Source: Dehalococcoidia bacterium (GTDB taxonomy: Bacteria; Chloroflexota; Dehalococcoidia; Lucifugimonadales; JAGWBF01). From it: 33,617 nt of DNA. Positions 25,110 through 33,617 of this stretch are shown here, one piece after another. Position numbers and translations under genes: made by a program. Under the pieces are notes generated by a model that saw nothing but the letters and a program-made list of their open reading frames with translations, was not told the origin of the DNA and did no database searches. The DNA lies in assembly GCA_021296025.1 (NCBI GenBank), contig JAGWBF010000005.1, positions 4,412 through 38,028 of the forward strand, written 5' to 3'. Position 1 is the first letter of the stretch, and the number at the start of each line of letters is the position of its first letter.

Positions 25110-25787
25110 TCAGGTAGTTACTACCGGGTAGTAGTTCGCCCCCCAAAGCTCCTCCGGGTGGTCCAACATCACCCCGGCAAACGTGGGGACGAGAAACCCC
25201 ATGATCGCCGCCCCGTCTCTCACCTGGCTCCGGTTCACGCTGCTGTTCCACGTAGCCCCGCCGTGCAGGATCTGGTTCCTCAGCACATACAGGCGGTCGA
25301 AGAGCATAGCCAGGATTAGGGAAGTGTCCTGGTTGACCAGGGCCTTTCCAATCAGCGCCTGGGCACTCTCGAATCGCACCTTCCAATCGGAGTTTCCCGA
25401 GACCTCGTTATGGTGCTTCCAAAAGGGCTGAAAAACGAACCTGTTTTCTAGCAGGACCCGTACCGGCCCAGAGAACCGATCCCAGATGGCTTTGTAGATG
25501 ACCCCATCCGTGTCCAGTCTTAGTATCTTTTCGAAGTACCCTTCAAATAGGGCTCTCTCGGGCGTTTCAGAGGTATCCGAGGTGTCTTCGGCATAGGCCG
25601 CATTGAATGCGATCCAGTAGCAGATGAAGGCTATGTCAGGATCGTCATGGGCCATCTCCGCCCGCCTGATCCAGCTAATGGCCCGGTGAACCCTGAGGTC
25701 CAGGTTCCCGGGGCAGGTACCGCCCATCCGGTCCTTCTGGGCTCTCAACACATCTGCCGTCAGTTGTTCCGTGCTGCTGTTCGTCAT
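25110..25787 (-). CDS. HEPN-domain protein (Apea-like), putative RNase
   Basis: A 226-residue protein with a HEPN-type active site: R170-N-Q-I-L-H175 in LYVLRNQILHGG fits the Rx4H motif, with N after R. The conserved surroundings, CYWIAFNAAYA near residue 57, FQPFWKHH, and HGGATWNSSVNRSQVRDG, recall a widespread uncharacterised family. HEPN proteins are often metal-independent RNases in toxin-antitoxin, CRISPR and abortive-infection systems. No MNT-type nucleotidyltransferase partner is adjacent. ATG 25787 has GGAAGG five bases upstream; a longer frame from 25835 lacks one. It diverges from radC across 114 bases. RNase activity and a role in defence are inferred. Confidence 0.78.
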   Translation of the reverse strand: MTNSSTEQLTADVLRAQKDRMGGTCPGNLDLRVHRAISWIRRAEMAHDDPDIAFICYWIAFNAAYAEDTSDTSETPERALFEGYFEKILRLDTDGVIYKAIWDRFSGPVRVLLENRFVFQPFWKHHNEVSGNSDWKVRFESAQALIGKALVNQDTSLILAMLFDRLYVLRNQILHGGATWNSSVNRSQVRDGAAIMGFLVPTFAGVMLDHPEELWGANYYPVVTT

Positions 25788-25901
25788 GAAGGCCTTCCCA
25801 CAGTTAGTGCCAGCCCATTCTAGAACAACTCCCATCCGGCCTGTCCATCAGATAGACTACTGACATCTCCCTCTTCTCAAGACGGGCGGGGCCCAGATAA
25901 C

Positions 25902-26660
25902 ATGGCAGCGCAATCATCAGGCCTGCGCCTGACTAGTGGCGAGTGCGTGGAAAGAACGGGCGAGGAGAATTACCAGCCGACCATTCGAGACCTGCCCCAA
26001 GGCGAACGTCCGAGGGAAAGGCTGAAGCATTATGGCGCCAAGCACCTGAGCAACTCAGAGCTGATCGCCATACTCCTGCGAACGGGCATCCAAGGGGAGA
26101 ACGTCCTCTCCCTGGCATCGCGCCTGCTTGCCCAGTTCGATGGCCTTGCCGGATTGGGGCGCACCACCTTCGCTGAGGCGTGCGCCATCAGGGGGCTGAG
26201 TGAAGCAAAGGTCTGCCAGCTCATGGCTGGCCTGGAACTGGGGCGCAGGATGGTGTCCCTTGCCCCCGCGGAACGAGCGACAATTAACTCCCCCCAGGAC
26301 GCAGCCAACTTGCTAATGGGCGAGATGGCATCCCTTGAGCAGGAGCATTTAAGGGTGCTTCTGCTTAACACCAAGAATGAGGTATTGGGCATCCATGAGA
26401 TATACGTAGGGAACGTGAACACTTCTGTGGTACGCCCCGCAGAGGTGTTCCGTCCCGCGGTGCGGGAAAACGTTCCCTCGGTCATCGTAGTGCACAATCA
26501 CCCATCGGGGGACCCAGCGCCCAGCCCGGAAGATATAAGCATCACCCAGCACCTGGTTTCTGCGGGAAGATTGCTGAGTGTGGAACTGTTGGACCACCTG
26601 GTGATCGGCAGCGGCGGACGCTTCGTAAGTCTCAAGGAGCGCAATCTCGGCTTCAAGTAG
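25902..26660 (+). CDS. radC: RadC-family JAB/MPN domain protein
   Basis: A 252-residue RadC protein. The N-terminal half has the DLPQGERPRERL motif and a helix-hairpin-helix-like region. The C-terminal half is a JAMM metal site: a glutamate in HEIYVGNVNTS, then HNHPSGDPAPSPED with H198, H200 and D211 spaced HxHx10D. Despite the name, a repair role for RadC is not established; many copies occur in mobile and defence loci. The N-terminus extends about 27 residues beyond the usual start. It diverges from the HEPN gene and converges with the GNAT gene (27 bases). Confidence 0.95.
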   Translation: MAAQSSGLRLTSGECVERTGEENYQPTIRDLPQGERPRERLKHYGAKHLSNSELIAILLRTGIQGENVLSLASRLLAQFDGLAGLGRTTFAEACAIRGLSEAKVCQLMAGLELGRRMVSLAPAERATINSPQDAANLLMGEMASLEQEHLRVLLLNTKNEVLGIHEIYVGNVNTSVVRPAEVFRPAVRENVPSVIVVHNHPSGDPAPSPEDISITQHLVSAGRLLSVELLDHLVIGSGGRFVSLKERNLGFK

Positions 26661-26687
26661 AGCCCCGCGCCGGGTTGCTTGCCTGAG

Positions 26688-27233
26688 CTACTGCCCTCGC
26701 CAGTCGTTACGCAGGATGGCATAGAGGAAGTGATCCATGGGGACATCCTGCTTTAACTCAACCTGGCGTAGCAGGCCCTCTCGCTGGTAACCCGCCTTCT
26801 CCAGCACCCTGACAGAAGCCAAGTTATCCGTATGCACCGGCGCATCGATGCGAAGAAGCCCCAGATTTCGGAAGCCATAGGCGGTAACCTCCCTGGCTGC
26901 CTTTGTGGCGATTCCGCGCCCCCAGAAGGGCTTGCCCAGCCAGTAACCCAGCTCGGCGGAGTGCTGTAGGTCTCCCTCTCGCAGGGTCAGACCTATGCTG
27001 CCAATAGGTCCCCTGGTATCGCATATGGCGAAGTTGTCTATCGGATCCCGTTCCTGTTGCAGCGCGACCCAGTCCTCGGCGTTCTCCCGCGTGTACGGGT
27101 GGGGAAATCGGTCGCGCAGGTTCAGCCATATGTCCCGGTCATCAGCCAGAGCGACGAACCTGGCCTGGTCCTCACCTGCCCATGCAGTGGGCCAGTCCCG
27201 CAGCACATATTCGTCATGGAGTTTGATGTTCAC
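26688..27233 (-). CDS. GNAT N-acetyltransferase, RimJ/RimL type
   Basis: A 181-residue acetyltransferase. FWGRGIATKAAREV holds the acetyl-CoA pyrophosphate loop (Q/RxxGxG/A). NLASVRVLEKAGYQREG is the C-terminal signature of the RimJ/RimL-like branch, and LGYWLGKPFWG fits too. The acceptor could be a ribosomal protein N-terminus or a small molecule. ATG 27233 has GGAG ten bases upstream. It lies 66 bases downstream of the transglutaminase gene on the same strand and may be cotranscribed as the last gene of that run. An acetyltransferase beside an ATP-grasp peptide operon is suggestive but not proof of a shared pathway. Confidence 0.9.
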   Translation of the reverse strand: MNIKLHDEYVLRDWPTAWAGEDQARFVALADDRDIWLNLRDRFPHPYTRENAEDWVALQQERDPIDNFAICDTRGPIGSIGLTLREGDLQHSAELGYWLGKPFWGRGIATKAAREVTAYGFRNLGLLRIDAPVHTDNLASVRVLEKAGYQREGLLRQVELKQDVPMDHFLYAILRNDWRGQ

Positions 27234-27299
27234 TTTGCTCCACCATGGTACGGCATCTTTGGGGGCCGAAGCTTGCTCGCGGCATGATAGGACAGCACC

Positions 27300-28166
27300 T
27301 TAGAGGAGCAGGGATGTGGAGTCCCTGCTTATCTTCACGTTGACCTCGAGGATGCCTTCTCCGCCGCCGATCAGCACACCCTTGGTGGGGGCAACATCCT
27401 GGTAGTCCCGCCCGGCCGCGATTCGCACATAGTTTTCGTCGATGCGGCCCTCATTGGTAGGATCAAAGCCGACCCATCCCACCTCGGGCAGCAAGCATTC
27501 CACCCATGCGTGGGTGGCGGTCCCCTCCCACTGGGGCGCCGACTTGCTCCCGTACAGGTATCCGGATACGTAGCGTCCCGGTACACCCCATAGCCGGGCT
27601 ACAGCCAGCATCAGGTGGGCATAGTCCTGGCACACACCCTGGCCGGTCTCGATGATGTGGTCGACTGTGGAGACAACACTTGTACTCCCGGGAAGGTACT
27701 CCAGACCAAGACGCAGCATGTCGGAGAGGCGCAGCAGCGACTCCAGGGGGTCATCAGTGATCCCAATGCCACGTTCCTCGATGAACCGGGCGAGGGCGAG
27801 GGACGACATGGTCAGAGGGGTGGGCTGCATGTATTCCCAGCAGACGTAACCCCCTGCCCACGAGCGAACCTCCTCCCAGGCTCCCTGGCCCAGGGATGTG
27901 GATGGAGGAGTAGAAGGGAGCTTCTCCACCGCAGAGTGTGCCACAACCTCCAGGGTCTCATGCATACGGTTTACAGTGAAGCTATGTTTGGTGTTACCGA
28001 AGGCATCCACCTCCTCAAACAAGGAGGAAACAGGGAGCGTGGAGACCTGGAAATCTACGCACCTTTGATCAGCATCAGTGCATGGCTCCAGGCAAAGGGA
28101 CATTGCGCAGCGCTGGACCGGCGTTGCGTAGATATATCGGGATGTGTGCTCTATTTGGTAGCGCAC
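27300..28166 (-). CDS. Transglutaminase-like protein of the ATP-grasp/alpha-E cluster
   Basis: A 288-residue transglutaminase-fold protein. The catalytic triad is C179 in GQGVCQDYAH, H219 in ATHAWVE and D235 in GFDPTN. The N-terminal 90 residues match the bacterial transglutaminase N-domain (YQIEHTSRYIY). There is no signal peptide, so it acts in the cytoplasm. Members encoded beside a circularly permuted ATP-grasp and an alpha-E protein are proposed to cleave or cross-link a peptide made by the cluster; the substrate is unknown. It begins 15 bases after the alpha-E gene, so translation is probably coupled. Confidence 0.92.
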   Translation of the reverse strand: MRYQIEHTSRYIYATPVQRCAMSLCLEPCTDADQRCVDFQVSTLPVSSLFEEVDAFGNTKHSFTVNRMHETLEVVAHSAVEKLPSTPPSTSLGQGAWEEVRSWAGGYVCWEYMQPTPLTMSSLALARFIEERGIGITDDPLESLLRLSDMLRLGLEYLPGSTSVVSTVDHIIETGQGVCQDYAHLMLAVARLWGVPGRYVSGYLYGSKSAPQWEGTATHAWVECLLPEVGWVGFDPTNEGRIDENYVRIAAGRDYQDVAPTKGVLIGGGEGILEVNVKISRDSTSLLL

Positions 28167-28181
28167 AGGGCAATAACCAAG

Positions 28182-29147
28182 TCAGCCTGCCGATTGCTTC
28201 TCCAGGTGATAGTCAAAGTGGGAAGCAGCCAGGAGCTGGTGAAGCTCCCGGCATCGTTCGTTCACCCTTCTTAGAAGGGCGCCGCGGTTCCCTTGGGTGG
28301 GCGAGTCCGGATTAACCAGGTTGTTCAGGCGGATCTCCGCCCGCCGGACCGCTGCGTTGGATGCTGGATCGGGTCCAGGTTTCAGGCCTCTCAGTTCGGC
28401 CGTCATCTGGTCTATGGAACGGCGCAGGGACCTGGGAAGCATGGAATCGCTGACCAGCAGGTCCAGCACCTGGTCGGCAATGACTTCTACGCTATGCTTG
28501 CGGTTGTAGGTTTCAGTGGCATGGTAGGCACGCAGCAGGGTCGCCCAATCATCCTCCACTCTCTCCCCCGAGGTTGCTTCGGCAACCATCTGGGCCAACA
28601 GCAGGGAGGTAAGGAGCTGGGAGCGCTCCATGGACCGCCCCAATTGCAGGAAATGCCAACCATCATCCCGGTACATGGTAAATGCAGCTACCCCGGTAAA
28701 GGTGTTGATCTCCGACAAGGTTTCAACGTAAAAGCTCTCGGGCGCTCTCCAGATGTCCTGGATGCCGAGGTCCTGGATGCGGAGGTAGGCCAGGTTCAGA
28801 GACGTCCACATGTCGGCGCTGATGCTGTTGCGCATCTGGCGGGCATTCTCTCGGGCCATGGCGAAGCACCGCCACACCGAGTCCGGATTGGACCGCTCGA
28901 AGGTCAGATCGTCGGCCAGGGTGTAGGAGTCGGCCAGGGTGAACTCATCGGTATCGCTCAAAGCAAGGCTGCCCCCCGGAGGCTCCCTGCCTACACTGTC
29001 ATAGATACGCTTCCAGCCCGAATATATCTCCCGGATGGGCCGGTCCACCAAGGCCTCCGTCTGCAGGCGCAGCAACCCGCAAAGGTGCTGCGCCCGCTCC
29101 AGGTAGCGGCCCATCCAGTAAAGTCCCTGTGCGCTGCGCGACAGCAC
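28182..29147 (-). CDS. Alpha-E domain protein
   Basis: A 321-residue, largely helical protein of the alpha-E (DUF403) family. It starts MLSRSAQGLYWMGRYLERAQHL in the pattern of the family. SWMERS-like sequence (LGRSMERSQLLTSLLL) and LNNLVNPD lie later. Alpha-E proteins accompany circularly permuted ATP-grasp enzymes and transglutaminases; their biochemical role is not known. The start is GTG 29147, four bases after the true amt stop. Within the gene, two 15-base units at 28756-28785 repeat in tandem with one mismatch, giving IQDLGIQDI. Family assignment is firm. Confidence 0.9.
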   Translation of the reverse strand: MLSRSAQGLYWMGRYLERAQHLCGLLRLQTEALVDRPIREIYSGWKRIYDSVGREPPGGSLALSDTDEFTLADSYTLADDLTFERSNPDSVWRCFAMARENARQMRNSISADMWTSLNLAYLRIQDLGIQDIWRAPESFYVETLSEINTFTGVAAFTMYRDDGWHFLQLGRSMERSQLLTSLLLAQMVAEATSGERVEDDWATLLRAYHATETYNRKHSVEVIADQVLDLLVSDSMLPRSLRRSIDQMTAELRGLKPGPDPASNAAVRRAEIRLNNLVNPDSPTQGNRGALLRRVNERCRELHQLLAASHFDYHLEKQSAG

Positions 29148-29151
29148 GAGG

Positions 29152-30529
29152 CTAATTGGCCTCGTCGTCCGGCTCGGGCATCAACACAAATTCGGGGTAC
29201 GCTTCGATCCCCAGCTCTGCGGTGTCCTGCCCAAGGCGTTCCACCGAGGGCGCCACCCTGAGACCGACGGTCTTCTTCCAACAGGTACGATACGCCGAAC
29301 ACAAAGGCGCCTATGGACACGACGCCCAGCAACTGGATGTGGAACTGACCGCCTGCAGCGATGCAGACCGCCAATGTGCCCCACACGCCGGCAAACAGGT
29401 GGGCCGGTATGGCGCCCACCACATCATCTAGCTTGACCATCTCCATGAGCCTGATAGCGCCCACACAAATAGCTCCCCCTACAGCGCCGATGACTACTGC
29501 CCAGTAGTGGTCAACGATATCGGGGCCGGCCGTGATGGAAACGAGCCCTGCAATGGCACCATTCAGCCCCGCAAACAGGTCCATGCGACCCAGGATGGGC
29601 CTGGAGACCAATAGAGCAACCACAACTCCGGCAGCAGCGGCCAGGTTGGTGTTGACCAGCACATGGCTCATGGCGACAGCGTCGAGCGCAGACCCCAGGG
29701 CCAGCTGGGAACCGCCGTTAAAGCCGAACCAACCCAACCACAAGATAAACACACCCAGAGTCACCGATAGGATGTTGGACGGAGGCGTTGGCCTTGGGCT
29801 GCCGTCTCGGCGAAACTTACCCAGCCTGGGACCGATGACCATTACCCCTGCAAGGGCAGCCCATCCGCCGGTGCTGTGCACAATGGTCGATCCCGCGAAG
29901 TCCTGGAAACCCCGGTCCCCCAGCCATCCCCCTCCCCAGGTCCAAGCGCCTACAACAGGGTAGATAAAGGCGGTGAGCACAAGAATGAAGAGGAAGAACA
30001 CCCAGAGCCTCGCCCTCTCAGCTATGGCCCCCGAAACTATTGAAGCTGTGGTTGCAACAAAGACCATCTGGAAGAACCAGTCGGACATGGTCGAGTAGCT
30101 GTTGCCTACTACCTCAGCCGTTGCCCCTGTATTCCCTTCTATCAGCGATACCTCGGCGTCCGACGGGCCGTACAGGAACTCGAAAGAGCCGATCACATGC
30201 CAGACATCGGTGTACATCAGGTTGTAGCCGATGAAGAAGAAGGCCAGACCGGCGATGGAGTAGAGTCCGATGTTCTTGAGGCAGATCATCGATGCATTCT
30301 TGGTACGCACCGACCCGGCCTCCAGCATGGTGAATCCCGCGCACATCCACATCACCAAGGCTCCCCAGGCAAGGAAGGCAAAGGTGTTGAGGACAAACTG
30401 GGTTTCTGCGTTGACACCGGTCGACTGAGCAAGGGCCGGTCTCACGGAGAATATCCCTATTGTCAGCAAGACCAAGACCGCCAGGACTAAAACACGGTGG
30501 CGCTTGAACGGGACCATCACGGCACTCAA
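29152..30529 (-). CDS. amt: Ammonium transporter Amt with 3' frameshift
   Basis: An Amt/Mep/Rh channel for ammonium, with a cleavable signal peptide (cleavage near ALA-QS) and about 11 membrane spans. The paired pore histidines are visible in STIVHSTGG and IPAHLFAGVWG. Translation in one frame runs to FGVSYLLEE and then gives a non-Amt tail that overlaps the alpha-E gene. Skipping one base near 29275 gives KTVGLRVAPSVERLG, then ELGIEAYPEF and a stop at 29152-29154. That is the normal Amt C-terminus, so a one-base insertion or frameshift is inferred. The corrected protein has about 458 residues. TTG 30529 has AGGAGG eight bases upstream; ATG 30517 is the alternative. It lies within an ATP-grasp/alpha-E/transglutaminase run. 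Confidence 0.9.
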
Positions 30530-30648
30530 TTCCAAATCCTCCTACATGCGCAACTTCCCTGGGCTGCCACCACCTCGCCTTTTGCAGTTCGGCGGGATGG
30601 CACAAACGGTTCTTGCTTTAGCCAGTGGCCAACTCATTCGGCCAAGAG

Positions 30649-32154
30649 TTACTCGTCCATAACCCAGAAGTCTTTACCGCCTCCACCCTGGCTGGAGTTC
30701 ACCACGAGGCTGCCCCGGCGCAGGGCGATCCGGCAGAAAGCGCCGGGGACTATGCGGGTGCTCTGTCCGTGGAGAATAAAAGGCCTCAAGTCCACATGCC
30801 TCGGCTCAAATTCGCCATCTATGAAACAGGGCGAGCGGGAAAGGGCAAGAACCGGCTGGGAAATGAAGTCAGCTGGGTCGGCGCGCATCTCCTTTGCGTA
30901 ATCCTCTCGCTCCTCCGGCGATGAGTGCGGCCCGATAAGCATCCCGTACCCGCCGGACCCGCCAACCCGCTTAACCACCAGGTCCTGCAGGTTGTCCAGC
31001 GTGTATTCCAGGTCCTCGGGCCTCCGGCAGAGGCGGGTGTCCACGTTGTTCAGTATGGGTTCTTCGCTCAGGTAGTAGCGCACCATGTCCGGGACGTAGG
31101 CATAAACACTCTTGTCGTCAGCAACGCCGGTGCCCGGAGCGTTTACCAGGCTAACGTTGCCCTGTTTGTAGGCTTGCATGAGTCCAGGAACGCCGAGGAG
31201 AGAGTCAGGACGAAACACCAGGGGATCTATAAAGTCATCATCCACTCGGCGATATATCACATCCACGCGCTGCAGACCGGTGGTGTTGCGCATGTACACG
31301 AATCCATCATTTACCAGCAGGTCCCTGCCTTCCACCAGCTCCGCGCCGATCTCAGAGGCCAGAAACATATGCTCATAAAAGGCTGAGTTGAACACACCCG
31401 GCGTAAGCAGGACAATAGTGGGGTCCTGGCAGCCCATTGGTGCCAACTCCTTCAGGGTTTCCAGCAACACACGGCCGTAATGCTCCACTTCCTCCACCCG
31501 GGAGCCCCGATACAACCGGCGCAGGTTGGACTTGACCGCCTTACGGTTAGCGATCATGTAGGAGACTCCCGAAGGGACTCGCAGGTTGTCCTCCAGGACT
31601 TGGAATCCCTCGTTGGTGCGCACAAGGTCTGTCCCGCATATGGCTACCCAGGTGCCGTATGGCGCAGAAAACCCCTGCATTTCCAACCTGTATTGGGGAC
31701 AGCCTCGCACCACATCGACAGGAATTACGCCGTCGTGGATGATCCGGGGCGCTCCGTGGCCGTCCTCCCCCGGAGAGCCACTGTAAACGTCCTCCAGAAA
31801 AAGGTTTAAGGCCTTCAGTCGTTGGGTCAGCCCTGCTTCGAGGTGACGCCAATCGGACTTGGGCATCAACCTGGGTACGCAGTCGATGGGGATAATGCGC
31901 TCGTCAGCCTCCTCATCCCCATACACAGTGAAGGTGATGCCCTCGTTCCGGAAAGAACGAGCGACCCGTTCTTGGATGCTCCTGGTCTCCTCGGCTGAAA
32001 GCCGGGTTAGCTCATCGTATAGTCGGCTGCAATGCTCCCTGATGGTACCATCTGCCAGGAACATTTCATCGTAAATCGACGGGTCTAGTTCATAGCTGTC
32101 GAAATGCACCGCAGAAGTGTATGTCCAAGGGGATATGCATGTCCATATGAACAT
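30649..32154 (-). CDS. Circularly permuted ATP-grasp protein
   Basis: A 501-residue protein of the circularly permuted ATP-grasp type 2 family (DUF404/DUF407). Such enzymes ligate amino acids and are thought to make a peptide or to modify one. Family stretches include YDEMF near residue 28, RIIPIDCVPRLM, QVLEDNLRVPSGVSYM, LTPGVFNSAFYEHMFLA and VVKRVGGSGGYGMLIGP. VDLRPFILHG lies near the end. The frame is open to ATG 32154, but the first 15 residues (rich in Trp, Cys and Ser) do not look like the family. GTG 32109, giving MHFDSYELDPSIYDEMF, may be the true start; neither has a good ribosome binding site. It is the first gene of the run with amt, alpha-E and transglutaminase. Confidence 0.92.
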   Translation of the reverse strand: MFIWTCISPWTYTSAVHFDSYELDPSIYDEMFLADGTIREHCSRLYDELTRLSAEETRSIQERVARSFRNEGITFTVYGDEEADERIIPIDCVPRLMPKSDWRHLEAGLTQRLKALNLFLEDVYSGSPGEDGHGAPRIIHDGVIPVDVVRGCPQYRLEMQGFSAPYGTWVAICGTDLVRTNEGFQVLEDNLRVPSGVSYMIANRKAVKSNLRRLYRGSRVEEVEHYGRVLLETLKELAPMGCQDPTIVLLTPGVFNSAFYEHMFLASEIGAELVEGRDLLVNDGFVYMRNTTGLQRVDVIYRRVDDDFIDPLVFRPDSLLGVPGLMQAYKQGNVSLVNAPGTGVADDKSVYAYVPDMVRYYLSEEPILNNVDTRLCRRPEDLEYTLDNLQDLVVKRVGGSGGYGMLIGPHSSPEEREDYAKEMRADPADFISQPVLALSRSPCFIDGEFEPRHVDLRPFILHGQSTRIVPGAFCRIALRRGSLVVNSSQGGGGKDFWVMDE

Positions 32155-32319
32155 AGTGTAGATAATGGCCAGATACTATTGTATTGTATGGATGCGGTTT
32201 CCCAGATAGACATCAAAACCCCTGCACATCCTCCGTGGCGGGCATTCTTCATCGAAAAACAGGACCGGCAGGAAATCGAGAGTGAGGCCGTTCCCACCTA
32301 TGCTTTTTGGATCTAACTC

Positions 32320-33617
32320 ATGTCTCCAAGACTGAGACAAGACCTGATAGCTCTCAGGGGTGACGTCTTTGGGGGCATCACCGCCGCAGTAGTTGGGCTG
32401 CCCGTTGCCCTGGCATTCGGCATAGCATCAGGCCTGGGGGCTGCTGCAGGAATATACGGAGCGGTGGCTGTAGGGTTCTTCGCGGCCCTCTTCGGCGGAT
32501 GTCGCGGCCTCATATCCGGGCCGACGGGCTCCACCACGGTTGCGATCGCCGTTATCGTTTCAGCCCATGCGGAAAGTCTGGGCGAGGCGTTCACCATCGT
32601 CATCATGGCCGGATGTATCCAGATCCTGCTGGGTATGCTCAGGGTCGGACGCTTTGTGACCTATACACCCTACTCGGTCATATCCGGGTTTATGACCGGA
32701 GTAGGAGTCATCATCATATTGGTGCAGACACTGCCCTTCCTTGGGGCACCTGTCGTAGCCGGTGGGCCCGTCGGCACAATCCGAAACTGGCCGGAAGTGG
32801 TGAACCACTTCGAAGCTGGCGCTCTCATAATCGCTGCCTCAACCCTCGCTGTGGCAGCCCTGTGGCCCAAAAAACTCCAAAAATTCCTGCCATCGACCCT
32901 GGTGGCCCTCCTGGTTGGGACTCTCCTGGGTGTGCTGTGGCTCACAGATGTGCCGGCGATTGGCGCTGTGGCCGCGAACCTGCCCTCTTTCCAACTCCCT
33001 GAGGTTTCTCCCGGCATCCTGGTTAGGGCCATAGAACCTGCCCTCGTAATTGCGCTGGTAAGCTCCGTTGACACCCTGCTCACAGCTTTGGTAGCTGACT
33101 CCCTGACGCGCAACAGCCACAACCCCGACAAGGAGCTGCTGGCCCAGGGGGCGGGAACGGTCTTCGTTGGATTCATCCGAGGTCTGCCCGGGGCGGGAGC
33201 TACTCCCAGCACAGTGGCGAACATTCAGGCTGGCGGACGCACTTACATCGCCGGGGTGCTTGCAGTAGCTATCCTAGCAGTTATGGTGATGCTCCTTGGA
33301 GACTACGTCGCCAGGATACCCGATGCTGTACTTGCCGCCATTCTCGTAAAGGTTGGGTGGGACACGGTGGACTGGCGTTTTGTTGCCCTGATGCATCGTG
33401 TCCATCGCGAGCACCTGCTTGTAATGCTCCTCACCTTTGGACTGACAGTGTTCCTCGACCTCGTAACAGCCGTCGCTGTGGGAATGATAGCTGCCGCGGT
33501 CACCAATGCGCGCCAGTTCGAGCGACTGGAGCTGGACAGCGTGGTTTCGGTGCCGTTGCTCGACTACAGCTTCCTGGGGTACGGAGAAGATGGGGGAGGT
33601 GGTGGGGAGGCGGATGC
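32320..33617 (+). CDS. SulP-family anion transporter, cut by right edge
   Basis: A membrane protein of the SulP/SLC26 family, which moves sulfate, bicarbonate or related anions. From ATG 32320 the frame runs about 432 residues to the window edge. Evidence is GGITAAVVGLPVALAFGIASG, the GGCRGLISGPTGSTTVAIA motif, the SSVDTLLTALVADSLT region with RNSHNPDKELLAQG, and LPGAGATPSTVANIQAG. About ten to twelve membrane spans are expected. The cytoplasmic STAS domain, if present, lies beyond the edge. The start has no strong ribosome binding site. It diverges from the ATP-grasp gene. Substrate is not settled; sulfate and bicarbonate are the usual candidates. Confidence 0.93.
   Translation, partial: MSPRLRQDLIALRGDVFGGITAAVVGLPVALAFGIASGLGAAAGIYGAVAVGFFAALFGGCRGLISGPTGSTTVAIAVIVSAHAESLGEAFTIVIMAGCIQILLGMLRVGRFVTYTPYSVISGFMTGVGVIIILVQTLPFLGAPVVAGGPVGTIRNWPEVVNHFEAGALIIAASTLAVAALWPKKLQKFLPSTLVALLVGTLLGVLWLTDVPAIGAVAANLPSFQLPEVSPGILVRAIEPALVIALVSSVDTLLTALVADSLTRNSHNPDKELLAQGAGTVFVGFIRGLPGAGATPSTVANIQAGGRTYIAGVLAVAILAVMVMLLGDYVARIPDAVLAAILVKVGWDTVDWRFVALMHRVHREHLLVMLLTFGLTVFLDLVTAVAVGMIAAAVTNARQFERLELDSVVSVPLLDYSFLGYGEDGGGGGEAD

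Noticed and set aside
28991..29151. C-terminal tail of the uncorrected Amt frame
   Set aside because: It is basic, Cys/Arg/Trp-rich, unlike any Amt and overlaps the well-supported alpha-E gene; it results from a one-base frameshift.
32104..32316. 70-codon plus-strand frame ahead of the SulP gene
   Set aside because: It overlaps the ATP-grasp start region, has no ribosome binding site and no recognisable sequence; probably chance.

Overview
The window reads as a G+C-rich bacterial chromosome fragment, most consistent with Chloroflexota (Dehalococcoidia or SAR202-like). This is inferred from the gene mix: a luciferase-like flavin/F420 oxidoreductase, a CocE-type hydrolase, a DUF3179 lipoprotein, a divergent gamma-glutamyltransferase and SelB. 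No rRNA or tRNA is present to confirm it. Genes are dense and both strands are used. I see no rRNA, tRNA, CRISPR array, transposase or integrase.

Layout. Positions 1-5085 are a minus-strand block: selB (cut by the left edge), a Nudix hydrolase, tag, holB and lysA. Positions 5234-7798 hold a plus-strand accessory island: a promoter, an Xre-type regulator and a 668-residue protein joining a phospholipase D-type nuclease domain to a P-loop ATPase domain. Next come a CocE-family hydrolase (minus) and a radical SAM protein of the spore-photoproduct-lyase type (plus). A hairpin-rich intergenic stretch follows, then priA and rplS (minus). An NYN-domain RNase gene at 14151-14774 has its own promoter and a leader made almost wholly of two hairpins. 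A TlpA-like thioredoxin and a gamma-glutamyltransferase (minus) follow, then mogA-trmD (plus) and zwf (minus).

From 20317 there are a DUF3179 lipoprotein and an LLM-class oxidoreductase (plus) ending in a clear terminator, an MFS transporter (minus), a GPP34/GOLPH3-like protein (plus), a HEPN-domain protein (minus), radC (plus) and a GNAT acetyltransferase (minus). The region 27300-32154 is a minus-strand run of circularly permuted ATP-grasp protein, ammonium transporter, alpha-E protein and transglutaminase. This is the known ATP-grasp/alpha-E/transglutaminase trio with an Amt gene inserted. The amt gene carries a single-base frameshift near its 3' end. A SulP anion transporter runs off the right edge.

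Most genes are housekeeping: replication and repair (priA, holB, tag, radC), translation (rplS, trmD, selB), lysine synthesis and the pentose phosphate pathway. The accessory content most likely to hide an undescribed system is the Xre plus PLD-ATPase island, the NYN gene with its structured leader, the HEPN gene, and the Amt-containing ATP-grasp operon. I cannot tell from sequence alone whether any of these is new.
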